A stretch of 64,000 nt of DNA from Micromonospora sediminimaris (GTDB taxonomy: Bacteria > Actinomycetota > Actinomycetes > Mycobacteriales > Micromonosporaceae): contig FOLJ01000019.1 in the NCBI GenBank assembly GCA_900112325.1, positions 91,219 to 155,218 of the forward strand, read 5' to 3'. The notes below the pieces were generated by a model. That model had not been told where the DNA came from and did not search any database. It was given only the letters and a program-made list of their open reading frames with translations. Positions 34,014-42,642 of this stretch are shown here, piece after piece. The position numbers and the translations under genes are program-made. Positions within the stretch are counted from its first letter, which is position 1. Each line of letters begins with the position of its first letter.

Positions 34014-34462
34014 GTCACGCAGTCGCCGAACAGCCCGCCGTCGAGTACGGCCACGTCGAGCGCACCATGGTTCACTTCGACGACCTCGACGCCCTCGGCA
34101 TCCTGCACAACGCCCGGTACGCGCTGCTGCTGGAACGGGCGCTCACCGCGTACTGGTCCGACCGGGGCGTCGCCTACCAGGCCGGCCGGGCCAGCACGCC
34201 CGACGTGTTCCACGCGGTACGCGAATTCACCATCAGCTACCTCGCGCCCGTCACCGGCACCGGCCCGGTCGCGGTGCACTTCTGGCTGGAGCAGCTCGGC
34301 ACCAGCAGCGCCAGGTACGCCTTCCGCTTCCACTCGCTCGACGGCACCACGACGTACGCGGAAGGGCAGCGCGCGGTCGTCCGCCTCGACCCGGCCACCC
34401 TGCGGCCGGCCCCCTGGACCGACACCGCCCGGGCGGTCGCCACCACGCTGCTGCGCTCCTGA
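34010..34462 (+). CDS. Acyl-CoA thioesterase, hot-dog fold
   Basis: A 150-residue 4-hydroxybenzoyl-CoA-thioesterase-like protein: VHFDDLDALGILHNARYALL holds the catalytic Asp and the family's G-x-hhn-x-Y pattern, followed by LLERALTAYWSDRGV and the beta strands VHFWLEQLGTSSARYAFRFH. It should hydrolyse an acyl-CoA; the acyl group is unknown. The Asp-containing loop is intact. Translation is coupled to tetR, pointing to ligand-induced expression. Confidence 0.9.
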   Translation: MSHAVAEQPAVEYGHVERTMVHFDDLDALGILHNARYALLLERALTAYWSDRGVAYQAGRASTPDVFHAVREFTISYLAPVTGTGPVAVHFWLEQLGTSSARYAFRFHSLDGTTTYAEGQRAVVRLDPATLRPAPWTDTARAVATTLLRS

Positions 34463-34474
34463 ATCCCTGAGGGC

Positions 34475-35122
34475 TCAGCGGAAGAAGGCGCGCAGGACGG
34501 CGGCGTTCTCGGTCTCCAGGATGCCGCCGTACACCTCGGGTCGGTGGTTGAGCCGGCGGTCACGCAGCACGTCCCAGAGCGAACCGGCGGCGCCCGTCTT
34601 GGGTTCCCAGGCACCGAAGACCACTGTCGAGACCCGGGCCAGCACCAGCGCCCCGGCACACATCGTGCAGGGTTCGAGGGTCACCACCAGGGTGCAGCCG
34701 TCCAGCCGCCAGCGGCCCAGCCGCTCGGCCGCCCGGCGTAGCGCGAGCACCTCGGCGTGCGCGGTCGGGTCGCCGGTCAGCTCGCGCTCGTTGCGACCGA
34801 TCGCCAGCTCACTGCCGTCCGGCCCGTAGAGCACCGCGCCCACCGGCACATCGCCGGACTGGCCGGGCTCAACCGCGACAGCGTCACCGGCCGCCGCGCC
34901 AGCCGGACCGCCGCCCCCGCCCGGGACCGCCGGGCCGCTCACCGCGACTTCGAGGGCGCGGCGCATCCAGAGTTCGTGCCGCTGTCGCCGGCCGGTGCCG
35001 GTCGGGTCGGCCAGGCCCTCGTCCGCTCCCGGCCCGCGCCGGCCGACGGAACCGGGCGTGGGCTGCCCAGGCCGGACCGTCTCCAGTGCCGGATCGGTCA
35101 CGTCAGACGGCTCAGACCTCAC
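34475..35122 (-). CDS. tadA: tRNA-specific adenosine deaminase
   Basis: This 215-residue protein converts A34 to inosine in tRNA-Arg(ACG). The deaminase zinc site is complete: HAEVLALRRAAE (catalytic HAE) and LEPCTMCAGAL (PCxxC). Between the first helix (LWMRRALEVAV) and the first strand (DVPVGAVLYGPDG) there is an unusual 30-residue Gly/Ala/Pro-rich insertion, and the first 50 residues are also extra compared with typical TadA. GTG at 35122 overlaps the upstream stop and has GAGG 6 bases upstream; the upstream gene's coupled arrangement supports it. Confidence 0.93.
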   Translation of the reverse strand: MRSEPSDVTDPALETVRPGQPTPGSVGRRGPGADEGLADPTGTGRRQRHELWMRRALEVAVSGPAVPGGGGGPAGAAAGDAVAVEPGQSGDVPVGAVLYGPDGSELAIGRNERELTGDPTAHAEVLALRRAAERLGRWRLDGCTLVVTLEPCTMCAGALVLARVSTVVFGAWEPKTGAAGSLWDVLRDRRLNHRPEVYGGILETENAAVLRAFFR

Positions 35123-35642
35123 GCAGTTCCTCGACGTCGTCGACGCAACCCAGCACCTGGCAGATCTCGGCGGTGACGTCGGCCGGCATCATCCCCTCGT
35201 GGGCGCAGAGGCCGAGCAGCCGTTGCGCGGGGATGCCCAGGTCGGTCAGGAGATCCGCCTCGCCCACCGGGTCCGCCTCGGGGTCGACGGCAGGTTGCTC
35301 GTTGTCGTCGCCACCGCTGGCGGCGGCCGGACGCACCTCTTCGGTGTCGTCCAACCCGGTCACCGACGTCTTCAGGTCACCAACCAGCAGGGCACCCAGC
35401 CGGGACTCCTCCGCGTACGCCGAGTCGGAGCCGAAGACCCGCAGGTCCTCACCCTCGTCAAGACGCAGGATGACCAGGTAGGTGTCGTCTGCCTCGACGA
35501 ACAGCAGCGACACGTCCGCGTCCGGAGCGACATCGCGGAGCCGCTCGGCGACGTCATCGACGTCTGCGGCACCCCGCAGACTCAGCTCGGCGGCTGTCCA
35601 GCCGCCCTTCTCGCGTACGACGGCCGCAGCGAAGTACGACAC
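35112..35642 (-). CDS. tRNA adenosine deaminase-associated protein
   Basis: A 176-residue acidic protein of the family found next to tadA in actinobacteria (M. tuberculosis Rv3753c beside Rv3752c). It begins VSYFAAAVVREKGGW, has an LSLRGAADVDDVAERLRDVA segment and a conserved LLTDLGIPAQRLLGLCAHEG ... EICQVLGC C-terminal part. Its role is not established; coupling to tadA suggests a partner or regulator. GTG at 35642 with GGGGGA upstream is preferred over a start eight codons earlier. It overlaps tadA by 11 bp. Confidence 0.88.
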   Translation of the reverse strand: MSYFAAAVVREKGGWTAAELSLRGAADVDDVAERLRDVAPDADVSLLFVEADDTYLVILRLDEGEDLRVFGSDSAYAEESRLGALLVGDLKTSVTGLDDTEEVRPAAASGGDDNEQPAVDPEADPVGEADLLTDLGIPAQRLLGLCAHEGMMPADVTAEICQVLGCVDDVEELREV

Positions 35643-35773
35643 GTTTCCCCCAAGTTGCCTCGGCACAGCACTCGCCGACCCGTTACGCGTGCACGTTAGC
35701 CGGTCGGGTCGGCAGGCGACCGGTCAACGCCCCGAAGGGCCGGTCATTCCTGGGGAAAGGATCTCCGCGCCGC

Positions 35774-35941
35774 TCAGCCGGCGAGGCGTCGGCGAGTGGC
35801 GATCAGTTGGCGGAGCTGTGCGGTGCGGGCGCGTTGTGGCCGTTCGCGTTCGCGTACCGCGCGCGCGTCCGCCAACTGCGCCAGAAGCTGAAGGCGGCGG
35901 CGGCTGCGATCGGGATCCAGCCGCGGAGTGGTCCAGGCCAT
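35774..35941 (-). CDS. Possible small basic protein
   Basis: A 55-codon ORF (MAWTTPRLDPDRSRRRLQLL ... LRQLIATRRRLAG) in the 386-bp gap between the tadA-associated gene and the membrane protein at 36029. The product would be Arg-rich and helical. There is no clear ribosome site and no recognised family. It may be a real small gene or chance in a GC-rich sequence. Confidence 0.3.
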   Translation of the reverse strand: MAWTTPRLDPDRSRRRLQLLAQLADARAVRERERPQRARTAQLRQLIATRRRLAG

Positions 35942-36028
35942 ACCGGGAGAGTGCCGAGTTACGGCCATCCAGTCAAGACGGGTTTCGGTGTCTGCGCGAC
36001 GACGCACCGCAGTCGCCACCGGCACGGT

Positions 36029-36394
36029 TCACCAGAGCGGCCAGTCACCGCTGCTCATCCAGCGGGTGACGACCGCAGCGGTGGCGATGCTCCACCCTCC
36101 GGCGGTGACGATCGCGATGCCGGCCGCCACTCCCCGGTCGCCGTACCTGACCAACGCCAGGGCCGCGAGCCAGGCCAGCGCACCGGCGAGCAGCGTCCAC
36201 CAGACGTACCCGACGAGGCTGCCACCGAGCAGGCCGAAGAGGACCAGCCAGGCCAGGGTTCCGACCGCTCCCGCCGCGACACCGGCACCGCCGACCGGGT
36301 TCGGCTCGCGGTAGGCGGGGCGCGGTGGCCGCCCGGAGGGAAAGAGGCCCGACGGGTTGTACGGCAACACCGGTACCCACTCCTCCACACGCAC
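36029..36394 (-). CDS. Small membrane protein, unknown function
   Basis: A 121-residue protein with a Pro-rich cytoplasmic N-terminus (YNPSGLFPSGRPPRPAYREP) and three transmembrane segments: AGAVGTLAWLVLFGLLGGSL, VWWTLLAGALAWLAALALV and GIAIVTAGGWSIATAAVVT. The start is GTG at 36394; GTG at 36388 is an alternative. It is divergent from the LytM lipoprotein gene, 43 bp apart. Confidence 0.7.
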   Translation of the reverse strand: MRVEEWVPVLPYNPSGLFPSGRPPRPAYREPNPVGGAGVAAGAVGTLAWLVLFGLLGGSLVGYVWWTLLAGALAWLAALALVRYGDRGVAAGIAIVTAGGWSIATAAVVTRWMSSGDWPLW

Positions 36395-36437
36395 GGACGC
36401 TGTCCTACCACCGTATCGAGTCTGTCAGGATGGCCGG

Positions 36438-37217
36438 ATGGTTCCGCTGCCGATCGGACGCCGCCGCGCGTACGCCCTGTTGCTGCTCGTGCCGGTGCTC
36501 GCGGCGAGCGGCTGCGGTACGCCCGGCGCGCCGTCGGACGCCGGCCCGACCCCCGTGACCAGCCCGACCGCGGTGACCAGCCCGACGGGCGCGGACAACC
36601 CGACCGCCGCGGCGACCACCGGCGCACCGCCCGCGACCAGCGCGGCGCCGCCCGACCTCACGGACCAGCCGGCGGCGACACCACGCAAGGGCCTGCCCCA
36701 CGTCTTTCCGGTACGCGCCGGAAAGGTCTCGTACCACCCGACCCACTCGGCGTACCCGGGGACGGACATCTTCGCCGACTGCGGTGAGCCGGTCGTGGCG
36801 GTCACCGACGGCACGATCGGCGAGGTCAGCCGGCGTGACCGGTACAAGAAGAGTGGTCCGCAGGGGCCGTACAACGGTGGCCTCTCCGTATCGGTCATCG
36901 GTGACGACGGGGTGCGCTACTACGGGTCGCACCTGACCGAGATCGCCGAGGACATCGACGCGGGGGTGCGGGTACGCGCCGGTCAACGGCTCGGCACGGT
37001 GGGCCGGACGGGCAACGCCAACAACGTCTGCCATCTGCACTTCGGCATCTCCCCGCCGTGCCTGGGCGAGGACGGCTGGTGGATCCGCCGGGGCGTGGTC
37101 TGGCCCGCGCCGTACCTCGACTCGTGGCGCAAGGGCGGCAACCGGGAGCCGGCCGCCGAGGTGACCGCGTGGCATCGCAAGCACGGCTGCCCGAGCAAAC
37201 CGCCCGCGCGCCGATAA
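36438..37217 (+). CDS. Secreted LytM-type (M23) lipoprotein
   Basis: A 259-residue lipoprotein: the signal peptide ends in lipobox ASGC (VPVLAASGCGTPGAPSD), then a Pro/Thr/Ala linker to about residue 90 and an M23 beta-barrel. Zinc-site motifs are an HxxxD-like HPTHSAYPGTDIFA (the His and Asp may be kept, with insertion) and the C-terminal HLHFG. The second part, VRYYGSHLTEIAEDI and GQRLGTVGRTGNANNVCHLH, is the M23 core. M23 proteins cleave peptidoglycan cross-bridges or act as regulators when the site is degraded; here the HLHFG His are present, so activity is plausible. Confidence 0.88.
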   Translation: MVPLPIGRRRAYALLLLVPVLAASGCGTPGAPSDAGPTPVTSPTAVTSPTGADNPTAAATTGAPPATSAAPPDLTDQPAATPRKGLPHVFPVRAGKVSYHPTHSAYPGTDIFADCGEPVVAVTDGTIGEVSRRDRYKKSGPQGPYNGGLSVSVIGDDGVRYYGSHLTEIAEDIDAGVRVRAGQRLGTVGRTGNANNVCHLHFGISPPCLGEDGWWIRRGVVWPAPYLDSWRKGGNREPAAEVTAWHRKHGCPSKPPARR

Positions 37218-37246
37218 GCGCCATCCGGGTTCATCAGTCCGAAACA

Positions 37247-37303
37247 TTGACGCAGGTCTCGCCGGTGAACTACCGTCCGGTAGACCAGAGAGAGCGCTCT
37301 CTC
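37247..37303 (+). promoter_or_regulatory. Promoter and palindromic operator of the GH81 gene
   Basis: TTGACG (37247-37252) and TACCGT (37271-37276) are 18 bases apart. A perfect 16-bp palindrome, GAGAGAGCGCTCTCTC, at 37288-37303 covers the start of transcription. Its GAGCGCTC core is that of LacI-family sugar-responsive operators such as CebR. No LacI gene is adjacent. Confidence 0.75.
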
Positions 37304-37377
37304 ACGTCGCTTAATTCACAATACCGACGAAGCGTGCGCCGACCGGCGCGGCCGGGCCGGCACGCGTTGGAGGAAAG

Positions 37378-40290
37378 ATGAGACCTCCCGTCCCACGCCG
37401 CACCCACCATCGGATCCTGGCCGCCACCGCCGCCGCGACCCTCGTTCTCGGCGGGCTGGCCGTCATCGCCAGCTCCCCCGCGCAGGCCGCACCGGTCGGC
37501 GCCGGCAGCTACACCACCACTCCCGTCGGCCCGCTCCCCGGCGGCTGCGGCAACATCGCCAGCAACCCCCGGCAGTACGTCACCGCCGCCGCGCCATCGG
37601 GGGCCGTACCCACAAACGACTGGTGGTCCTCGCTGCTGTGGAAGCGCCTGAACTGCACCTTCAGCGAGCCCTTGCACGCGCACCCGGTGTCCTACCAACC
37701 CGTCACCGACGGGCTCGGCTTCTCCGCCACCTCGACCCCCGCCATCTCCGGCACCGCCACCGGGGTGGGCGAGTTCAAGTACCCCTACGTCGAGGACATC
37801 CGGGTCGGTGTGGCCGGACTTGCCGCCCCCAACGTGCTGGTGGACGACTGGACTGACTGGACGGTCACCCCGTACTGGGGCGACGGGGCGCGGACGATGC
37901 GCGCCACCATCGGTCACGGGTTGCCGCTGGCGTACTTCCGCACCAGCGGCGGCGACGCGGTGATCAACGCGACCGGTGGTAGCCCCACGGTCTGGTCCAA
38001 CAACGGAAGCAGCATCGGCTTCACCGTCCGCGGCCACGACTACGTGGCGTACGCGCCGAGCGGCGCGACCTGGACCGTCAGCGGCAGCCGGATCAGCTCC
38101 AACCTCGCCGGACGCGGCTACTTCAGCGTCGCGCTGCTCCCGGCCACCGGTGGCGGCACCGCCCGCACCCAACTCGCCGGCACCTACGGCCAGTACGCGC
38201 ACGCCCACGTCACCGGCACCCGGGTCAGCTACAGCTACAACGCGACGACGAGCCGGGTGGAGACCCGCTACACCTTCACCACCACGCCCCGCGAGGGCAC
38301 CGAGACGCGGACCGTGGTCAGCCTCTACCCGCACCACTGGCGGGCGCTGACCGGTGTCACGCCGATCACGCCGACCTACCCCTCCGCCCGAGGGCGGATG
38401 AAGGTGGTCACCGGCGTCGGTGAGTTCCGCACCTCGATGCGGTTCAACGGCGTACTGCCGGAACTGCCCGCCGTCGCCACCGGAGCCGGCAGCGACCTGA
38501 CCACGCTGCGGCAGCACCTGGCGGCGGTGCGGAGCAACCCGATGGACCAGCGCGGTGGCGACACCTACTGGACCGGCAAGGGGCTCGGCCGGGCGGCCCG
38601 CATCGCCGAGATCGCCGACCTGGTCGGCGACACCGAGACCCGTACCTCGGCGCTGAACGCCATCCGCGCCACCCTCAACGACTGGCTCACCGCCTCGTCC
38701 GGGGAGACCGAGCGGCTGTTCTACTACGACCAGCGGTGGGGCACGCTCATCGGCTACCCGGCGTCGTACGGCTCCGACCAGGAACTGAACGACCACCACT
38801 TCCACTACGGCTACTACATCGCCGCCGCCGCCACGCTTGCCAAGTTCGACCCGGCCTGGGCCCGGGACGACCAGTACGGCGGCATGATCGACCTGCTCAT
38901 CCGGGACGCGAACAACTACGACAGGTCGGACACCCGCTTCCCGTACCTGCGCGACTTCGACATCTACGCCGGACACGACTGGGCCTCCGGGCACGGCGCG
39001 TTCGCCAGCGGCAACAACCAGGAGTCGTCGTCGGAGGGGATGAACTTCGCCAACGCCCTCATCCAGTGGGGACAGGCCACCGGCGACACAGCGGTACGCG
39101 ACGCCGGCATCTACCTCTACACCACCCAGGCCGCCGCGATCCACGAGTACTGGTTCGACGTCACCGGCGAGAACTTCCCCACCGAGTTCGGGCACTCCAA
39201 CGTGGGCATGGTCTGGGGTGACGGCGGCGCGTACGCCACCTGGTTCAGCGCGGAGCCCGAGATGATCCAGGGCATCAACCTGCTGCCGATCACCGGTGGG
39301 CACCTCTACCTGGGCCAGCACCCGAACTACAACTCGGTGAAGTACGCCGAACTGGTCCGCAACAACGGCGGTGAGCCGACCGTGTGGCAGGACATCCACT
39401 GGCAGTTCCTCGCCCTCGGTGACGCCGACGCGGCGCTGGCCAAGCTGCGGGCCAACCCCGGCTACACCCCGGAGGAGGGCGAAAGTCGGGCGCACACCTT
39501 CCACTGGGTCCGTAACCTGGCCGCCCTCGGCCGGGTCGACACCGGAATCACCGCCGACCACCCGCTGGCCGCGGTGTTCAACCGCAACGGCGCCCGGACG
39601 TACGTGGCCAGCAACATCTCCGGCTCACCGCTTACCGTACGGTTCTCCGACGGCACGCAGCTGACCGTGGCTGCCGGGCGCACCACCACAAGTGGGGCGC
39701 ACACCTGGAGCGGAGGCAGCGGCGGTGGGGGTACGCCACCGAGCCCGACACCGACACCGACGTCCAGCCCGACGCCGACCCCGACGCCCACTCCCACGCC
39801 GACGCCGACCGACCCGCCGTCCAGCTCACCTGTGCGCTACCTGCTGTCCGGGGGCGGTCTGGGTGCGTCCGGCAGCGCCGGCACCACCACCGTGAGCAGC
39901 GCCGGTGGCACGAACCACGACGGCACGCCGCGCAACCCGGTGGTCTTCACCGCGACCGGGCTCAATCTCAACCACAACGGCGGGCAGACCGCGTTCGATC
40001 TCTTCCTCGATGCCGGCACGGCGGTCGGCAACGGGGTGCAGGCCCGCGTCTCGTACGACCTGACCGGTGACGGCAGCTGGGAGCGGGTGGAGACGTACCG
40101 CTACTTCGCCACCGACCCGGTGCCGGGCTGGGAGCACTACACCCAGGCCGCCGGGCTGCACTCCAGCAGCGGCTCCCTCGGCAACCTGCGTGGCGGCACC
40201 GTCCGGGTGGAGGTCTGGTCCGCCATCGGCAACAACCCCACAAACCTCGGTGTCGGTGACCGCTCCGTGGTGCGGTTGCCGTACGCCTGA
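37378..40290 (+). CDS. Secreted endo-beta-1,3-glucanase, GH81 with CBM56-like domain
   Basis: A 970-residue secreted enzyme with signal peptide (cleavage near AQA-AP, residue 38), the GH81 catalytic region (about 45-760), a Thr/Pro linker (about 785-815) and a C-terminal domain of about 150 residues resembling the beta-1,3-glucan-binding CBM56. GH81 landmarks are VPTNDWWSSLLW at the start, DQELNDHHFHYGYYIAAA (Asp and His at the active site) and NNQESSSEGMNFANALIQWG with the catalytic Glu. It would degrade laminarin or fungal cell-wall glucan outside the cell. A palindrome at the promoter suggests repression by a LacI-type regulator. Confidence 0.95.
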   Translation: MRPPVPRRTHHRILAATAAATLVLGGLAVIASSPAQAAPVGAGSYTTTPVGPLPGGCGNIASNPRQYVTAAAPSGAVPTNDWWSSLLWKRLNCTFSEPLHAHPVSYQPVTDGLGFSATSTPAISGTATGVGEFKYPYVEDIRVGVAGLAAPNVLVDDWTDWTVTPYWGDGARTMRATIGHGLPLAYFRTSGGDAVINATGGSPTVWSNNGSSIGFTVRGHDYVAYAPSGATWTVSGSRISSNLAGRGYFSVALLPATGGGTARTQLAGTYGQYAHAHVTGTRVSYSYNATTSRVETRYTFTTTPREGTETRTVVSLYPHHWRALTGVTPITPTYPSARGRMKVVTGVGEFRTSMRFNGVLPELPAVATGAGSDLTTLRQHLAAVRSNPMDQRGGDTYWTGKGLGRAARIAEIADLVGDTETRTSALNAIRATLNDWLTASSGETERLFYYDQRWGTLIGYPASYGSDQELNDHHFHYGYYIAAAATLAKFDPAWARDDQYGGMIDLLIRDANNYDRSDTRFPYLRDFDIYAGHDWASGHGAFASGNNQESSSEGMNFANALIQWGQATGDTAVRDAGIYLYTTQAAAIHEYWFDVTGENFPTEFGHSNVGMVWGDGGAYATWFSAEPEMIQGINLLPITGGHLYLGQHPNYNSVKYAELVRNNGGEPTVWQDIHWQFLALGDADAALAKLRANPGYTPEEGESRAHTFHWVRNLAALGRVDTGITADHPLAAVFNRNGARTYVASNISGSPLTVRFSDGTQLTVAAGRTTTSGAHTWSGGSGGGGTPPSPTPTPTSSPTPTPTPTPTPTPTDPPSSSPVRYLLSGGGLGASGSAGTTTVSSAGGTNHDGTPRNPVVFTATGLNLNHNGGQTAFDLFLDAGTAVGNGVQARVSYDLTGDGSWERVETYRYFATDPVPGWEHYTQAAGLHSSSGSLGNLRGGTVRVEVWSAIGNNPTNLGVGDRSVVRLPYA

Positions 40291-40311
40291 TCCCGCACAC
40301 CGCGATCCGCC

Positions 40312-40346
40312 CCGCGCCGCCGGTCGTACCCCGACCGGCGGCGCGG
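40312..40346 (+). terminator. Terminator of the GH81 gene
   Basis: A perfect 15-bp stem (CCGCGCCGCCGGTCG and its complement) with a 5-nt loop, 22 bases after the stop. Confidence 0.85.
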
Positions 40347-40357
40347 CCGCGTAGGTT

Positions 40358-40455
40358 TGCCGACATGAGCGAGCGCCAGCGAGCGAATCATCAGCGCAGT
40401 GCGTCGGTGCCTCATGGCGGCACGCAGCGCAGCGGAGTGCCGACATGAGCGAGCG
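40358..40455. repeat. 18-bp direct repeat, 80 bp apart, copying a start codon
   Basis: TGCCGACATGAGCGAGCG occurs at 40358-40375 and 40438-40455, each containing an ATG. The second ATG begins the PHP-domain gene. The first begins a 27-codon ORF (40365-40448) that ends in ATGA, overlapping the second start by 4 bp and creating a coupled leader ORF. Similar short repeats with AGCGAGCG are common around start codons in Micromonospora, as far as I recall. Confidence 0.75.
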
Positions 40456-41509
40456 GGACCCCATTGCCGATCTGCGCCGGATCGCTTTCCTGCTGGAGCG
40501 GGCGAACGAGGCGACCTATCGGGTACGCGCCTTCCGCTCGGCGGCCAAGGCGTTGGCCGCGCTGCCGGTCGAGGAGGTGGCCGAGCGGGCCCGTGCCGGC
40601 AAGCTCACCGAGCTGGCCGGGGTCGGCGACGTCACCGCTCGTTGCGTGGCCGAGTCGCTTGCCGGTGAGGAGCCGGTCTACCTGCGCCGGCTGCTCGCCA
40701 CCGAGGGCACCGACCTGGACGCCGAGGCCACCGCCCTGCGTACCGCCCTGCGCGGCGACTGCCACACCCACTCGGACTGGTCCGACGGTGGTTCACCGAT
40801 CGAGGAGATGGCGCTGGCCGCCGTCGAGCTGGGCCACGAGTACCTGGTGCTCACCGACCACTCGCCCCGGCTGAAGGTCGCCCGGGGACTTACCGCGGAT
40901 CGGCTGCGCCGCCAGCTCGACCACGTGGCACGCGTCAACGAGGCGTTGCCGGAGGGGTTCCGCATCCTCACCGGCATCGAGGTCGACATCCTCGCCGACG
41001 GGTCGCTCGACCAGGACGAGGCGTTGCTGGCCCGGCTGGACGTGGTGGTCGGTTCGGTGCACAGCGGCCTGAACGACGACCGGGCGAAGATGACCCGCCG
41101 GATGCTGGCCGCCATCGCCAACCCGCATCTGGACATCCTGGGCCACTGCACGGGCCGGATGGTCTCGTCCCGACCGGCCGGGGTGACCGGGCCGGGCGAC
41201 CGGGGGCACCGCGCGCGGACCCGGGCCGAGAGTGACTTCGATGCCGACGCCGTCTTCGCCGCCTGCGTCGAACACGACGTCGCCGTGGAAATCAACTCGC
41301 GGCCGGAGCGGCAGGACCCGCCGAAGCGGCTGATCCGGCGGGCGCTGGAGGCCGGTTGCCGGTTCGCCATCAACACCGACGCGCACGCCCCCGGCCAGTT
41401 GGACTGGCAGCGCTTCGGCTGCGAGCGGGCCGCCCTGTGCGGAGTCCCCGCGGACCGCGTGATCAACACGTGGGCGGCGGACGAGTTGGTCGCCTGGACG
41501 CGCGACTGA
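40445..41509 (+). CDS. PHP-domain phosphoesterase with helix-hairpin-helix region (PolX-C-like)
   Basis: A 354-residue protein with a DNA polymerase-beta/PolX-like N-terminus (residues 1-90: IADLRRIAFLLERANEATYR, then LTELAGVGDVTARCVAESL, a helix-hairpin-helix) and a PHP metal-dependent phosphoesterase domain (about 100-350): GDCHTHSDWSDGGSPIEEMA, VLTDHSPRLKVARGL, GIEVDILADGSLD, GSVHSGLND and INTDAH. This is the histidinol-phosphatase-like PHP of PolX without the polymerase core. It may act on DNA ends or another phosphoester; the actual substrate is unknown. GGAG 7 bases before the ATG supports the start. Confidence 0.88.
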   Translation: MSERDPIADLRRIAFLLERANEATYRVRAFRSAAKALAALPVEEVAERARAGKLTELAGVGDVTARCVAESLAGEEPVYLRRLLATEGTDLDAEATALRTALRGDCHTHSDWSDGGSPIEEMALAAVELGHEYLVLTDHSPRLKVARGLTADRLRRQLDHVARVNEALPEGFRILTGIEVDILADGSLDQDEALLARLDVVVGSVHSGLNDDRAKMTRRMLAAIANPHLDILGHCTGRMVSSRPAGVTGPGDRGHRARTRAESDFDADAVFAACVEHDVAVEINSRPERQDPPKRLIRRALEAGCRFAINTDAHAPGQLDWQRFGCERAALCGVPADRVINTWAADELVAWTRD

Positions 41510-41543
41510 CGCGTGCCCAACCGCCCGGCCCGCCCGCCTCCGC

Positions 41544-42557
41544 TCAGCGGGTGGCGGGCTCGACCAGGGGTGCCGTCGGGGTGCCCACACCCGGTGCCAC
41601 CCGGCGGCGACGACGCCGGCCGAGCAGGCCCTGCGACACGGCGACGCCGAGCAGCACGATCAGCGCGCCGACCGGCTGGTGCCAGGTGAGTCGCTCGCCG
41701 AGCACGACGGCACCGATCAGCACCGCGAACACCGGGATCAGGTACGTCACGGTGGAGGCGGTCGTCGCGCCGACGGTCCGGATGTTCCGCAGGTGGATCA
41801 CGAAGGCGAGCCCGGTGCCGAGCGCGCCCAGCGCCAGCACGGCCGCGAGCACCCGCGGCGACAGCGCGGTCGGCAGCGGCGGCGCACCGGCCACCACCGG
41901 CGCCACGATCGCGAGCTGGACCGCCGCGACGATCAGCTGCGCCGCCGAGAGGGACAGCCCGGACAGGGTGCTGCCGGCAATGAACTTCTTCTGGTACGGG
42001 ATGGCGAAGCCGTAGCAGGCGGCGGCGCCGAAGCACATCAACTGGCCGACGAAGTGCGCACCGCCGACGCCCTGCCAGACGCCGAGCACCACCATCACGC
42101 CGGTGAAGCCGAGCGCCAGCCCGAGGGCACCGCGTGCGGTCAGCCGCTCGGTGCGAAACACCAGCACCGCCAGCGGCAGCACGACAAGCGGAGTGGTCGC
42201 GTTCCAGATGCCGGCGAGCATCGACTCGACCCGCTGCTCGCCGTAGCCGAACAGGGTGAACGGCAACGCCACCCCGAAGGCGGCGATCACCGTCAGGTGA
42301 CCCCAGACCCGCAGCTCGCGCGGTAGCCGGTCACGCAGCACGGCGAGCACCACCAGCAGGGTCAGCGCGCCGGAGGCGACCCGGTAGAGGGTGAGGTGCA
42401 GCGGGTGCAGCTCGGCCACCCCGACCTTGATGAAGAGGAAGCTGGAACCCCAGATCGCGGCGAGGGCGATGAAGCCGGGCAGCCAGCTCCGCAGCGCCGG
42501 CCGGTCAGGGGTGAAGTCGCCTGTCACCCCTGACACTCTGCCGCCGGGGTACGACAT
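41544..42557 (-). CDS. DMT-superfamily (EamA) transporter
   Basis: A 337-residue membrane protein with ten transmembrane helices in two EamA repeats (about 25-160 and 180-315). Landmarks are WGSSFLFIKVGV in the first helix, the typical EamA start, PLVVLPLAVLVFRTERLTAR and FAVLIGAVVLGERLTWHQPV, the C-terminal repeat motif. It exports an amino acid, nucleoside or related small molecule; the direction and substrate are unknown. The ATG at 42557 (MSYPGGRVSG) is tentative; GTG at 42536 is possible. It is convergent with the PHP gene (34 bp). Confidence 0.9.
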   Translation of the reverse strand: MSYPGGRVSGVTGDFTPDRPALRSWLPGFIALAAIWGSSFLFIKVGVAELHPLHLTLYRVASGALTLLVVLAVLRDRLPRELRVWGHLTVIAAFGVALPFTLFGYGEQRVESMLAGIWNATTPLVVLPLAVLVFRTERLTARGALGLALGFTGVMVVLGVWQGVGGAHFVGQLMCFGAAACYGFAIPYQKKFIAGSTLSGLSLSAAQLIVAAVQLAIVAPVVAGAPPLPTALSPRVLAAVLALGALGTGLAFVIHLRNIRTVGATTASTVTYLIPVFAVLIGAVVLGERLTWHQPVGALIVLLGVAVSQGLLGRRRRRRVAPGVGTPTAPLVEPATR

Positions 42558-42642
42558 TGTCCTGCGGTTTTCGGCCGTCGTGTCGCGCGCCACAGAAACC
42601 ACATCCTTGATAGGGCGTTGACCGACCGAGGAGGTGAACATC

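Noticed and set aside
37270..39561. Minus-strand open frame opposite the GH81 gene
   Set aside because: Composition is Val/Gly/Arg-rich without any domain, while the opposite strand encodes a full glucanase.
39730..39830. CRISPR-like or satellite repeat in the GH81 gene
   Set aside because: The repetition is a Thr/Pro linker encoded by ACGCCGACC-like codons, not a repeat-spacer array.
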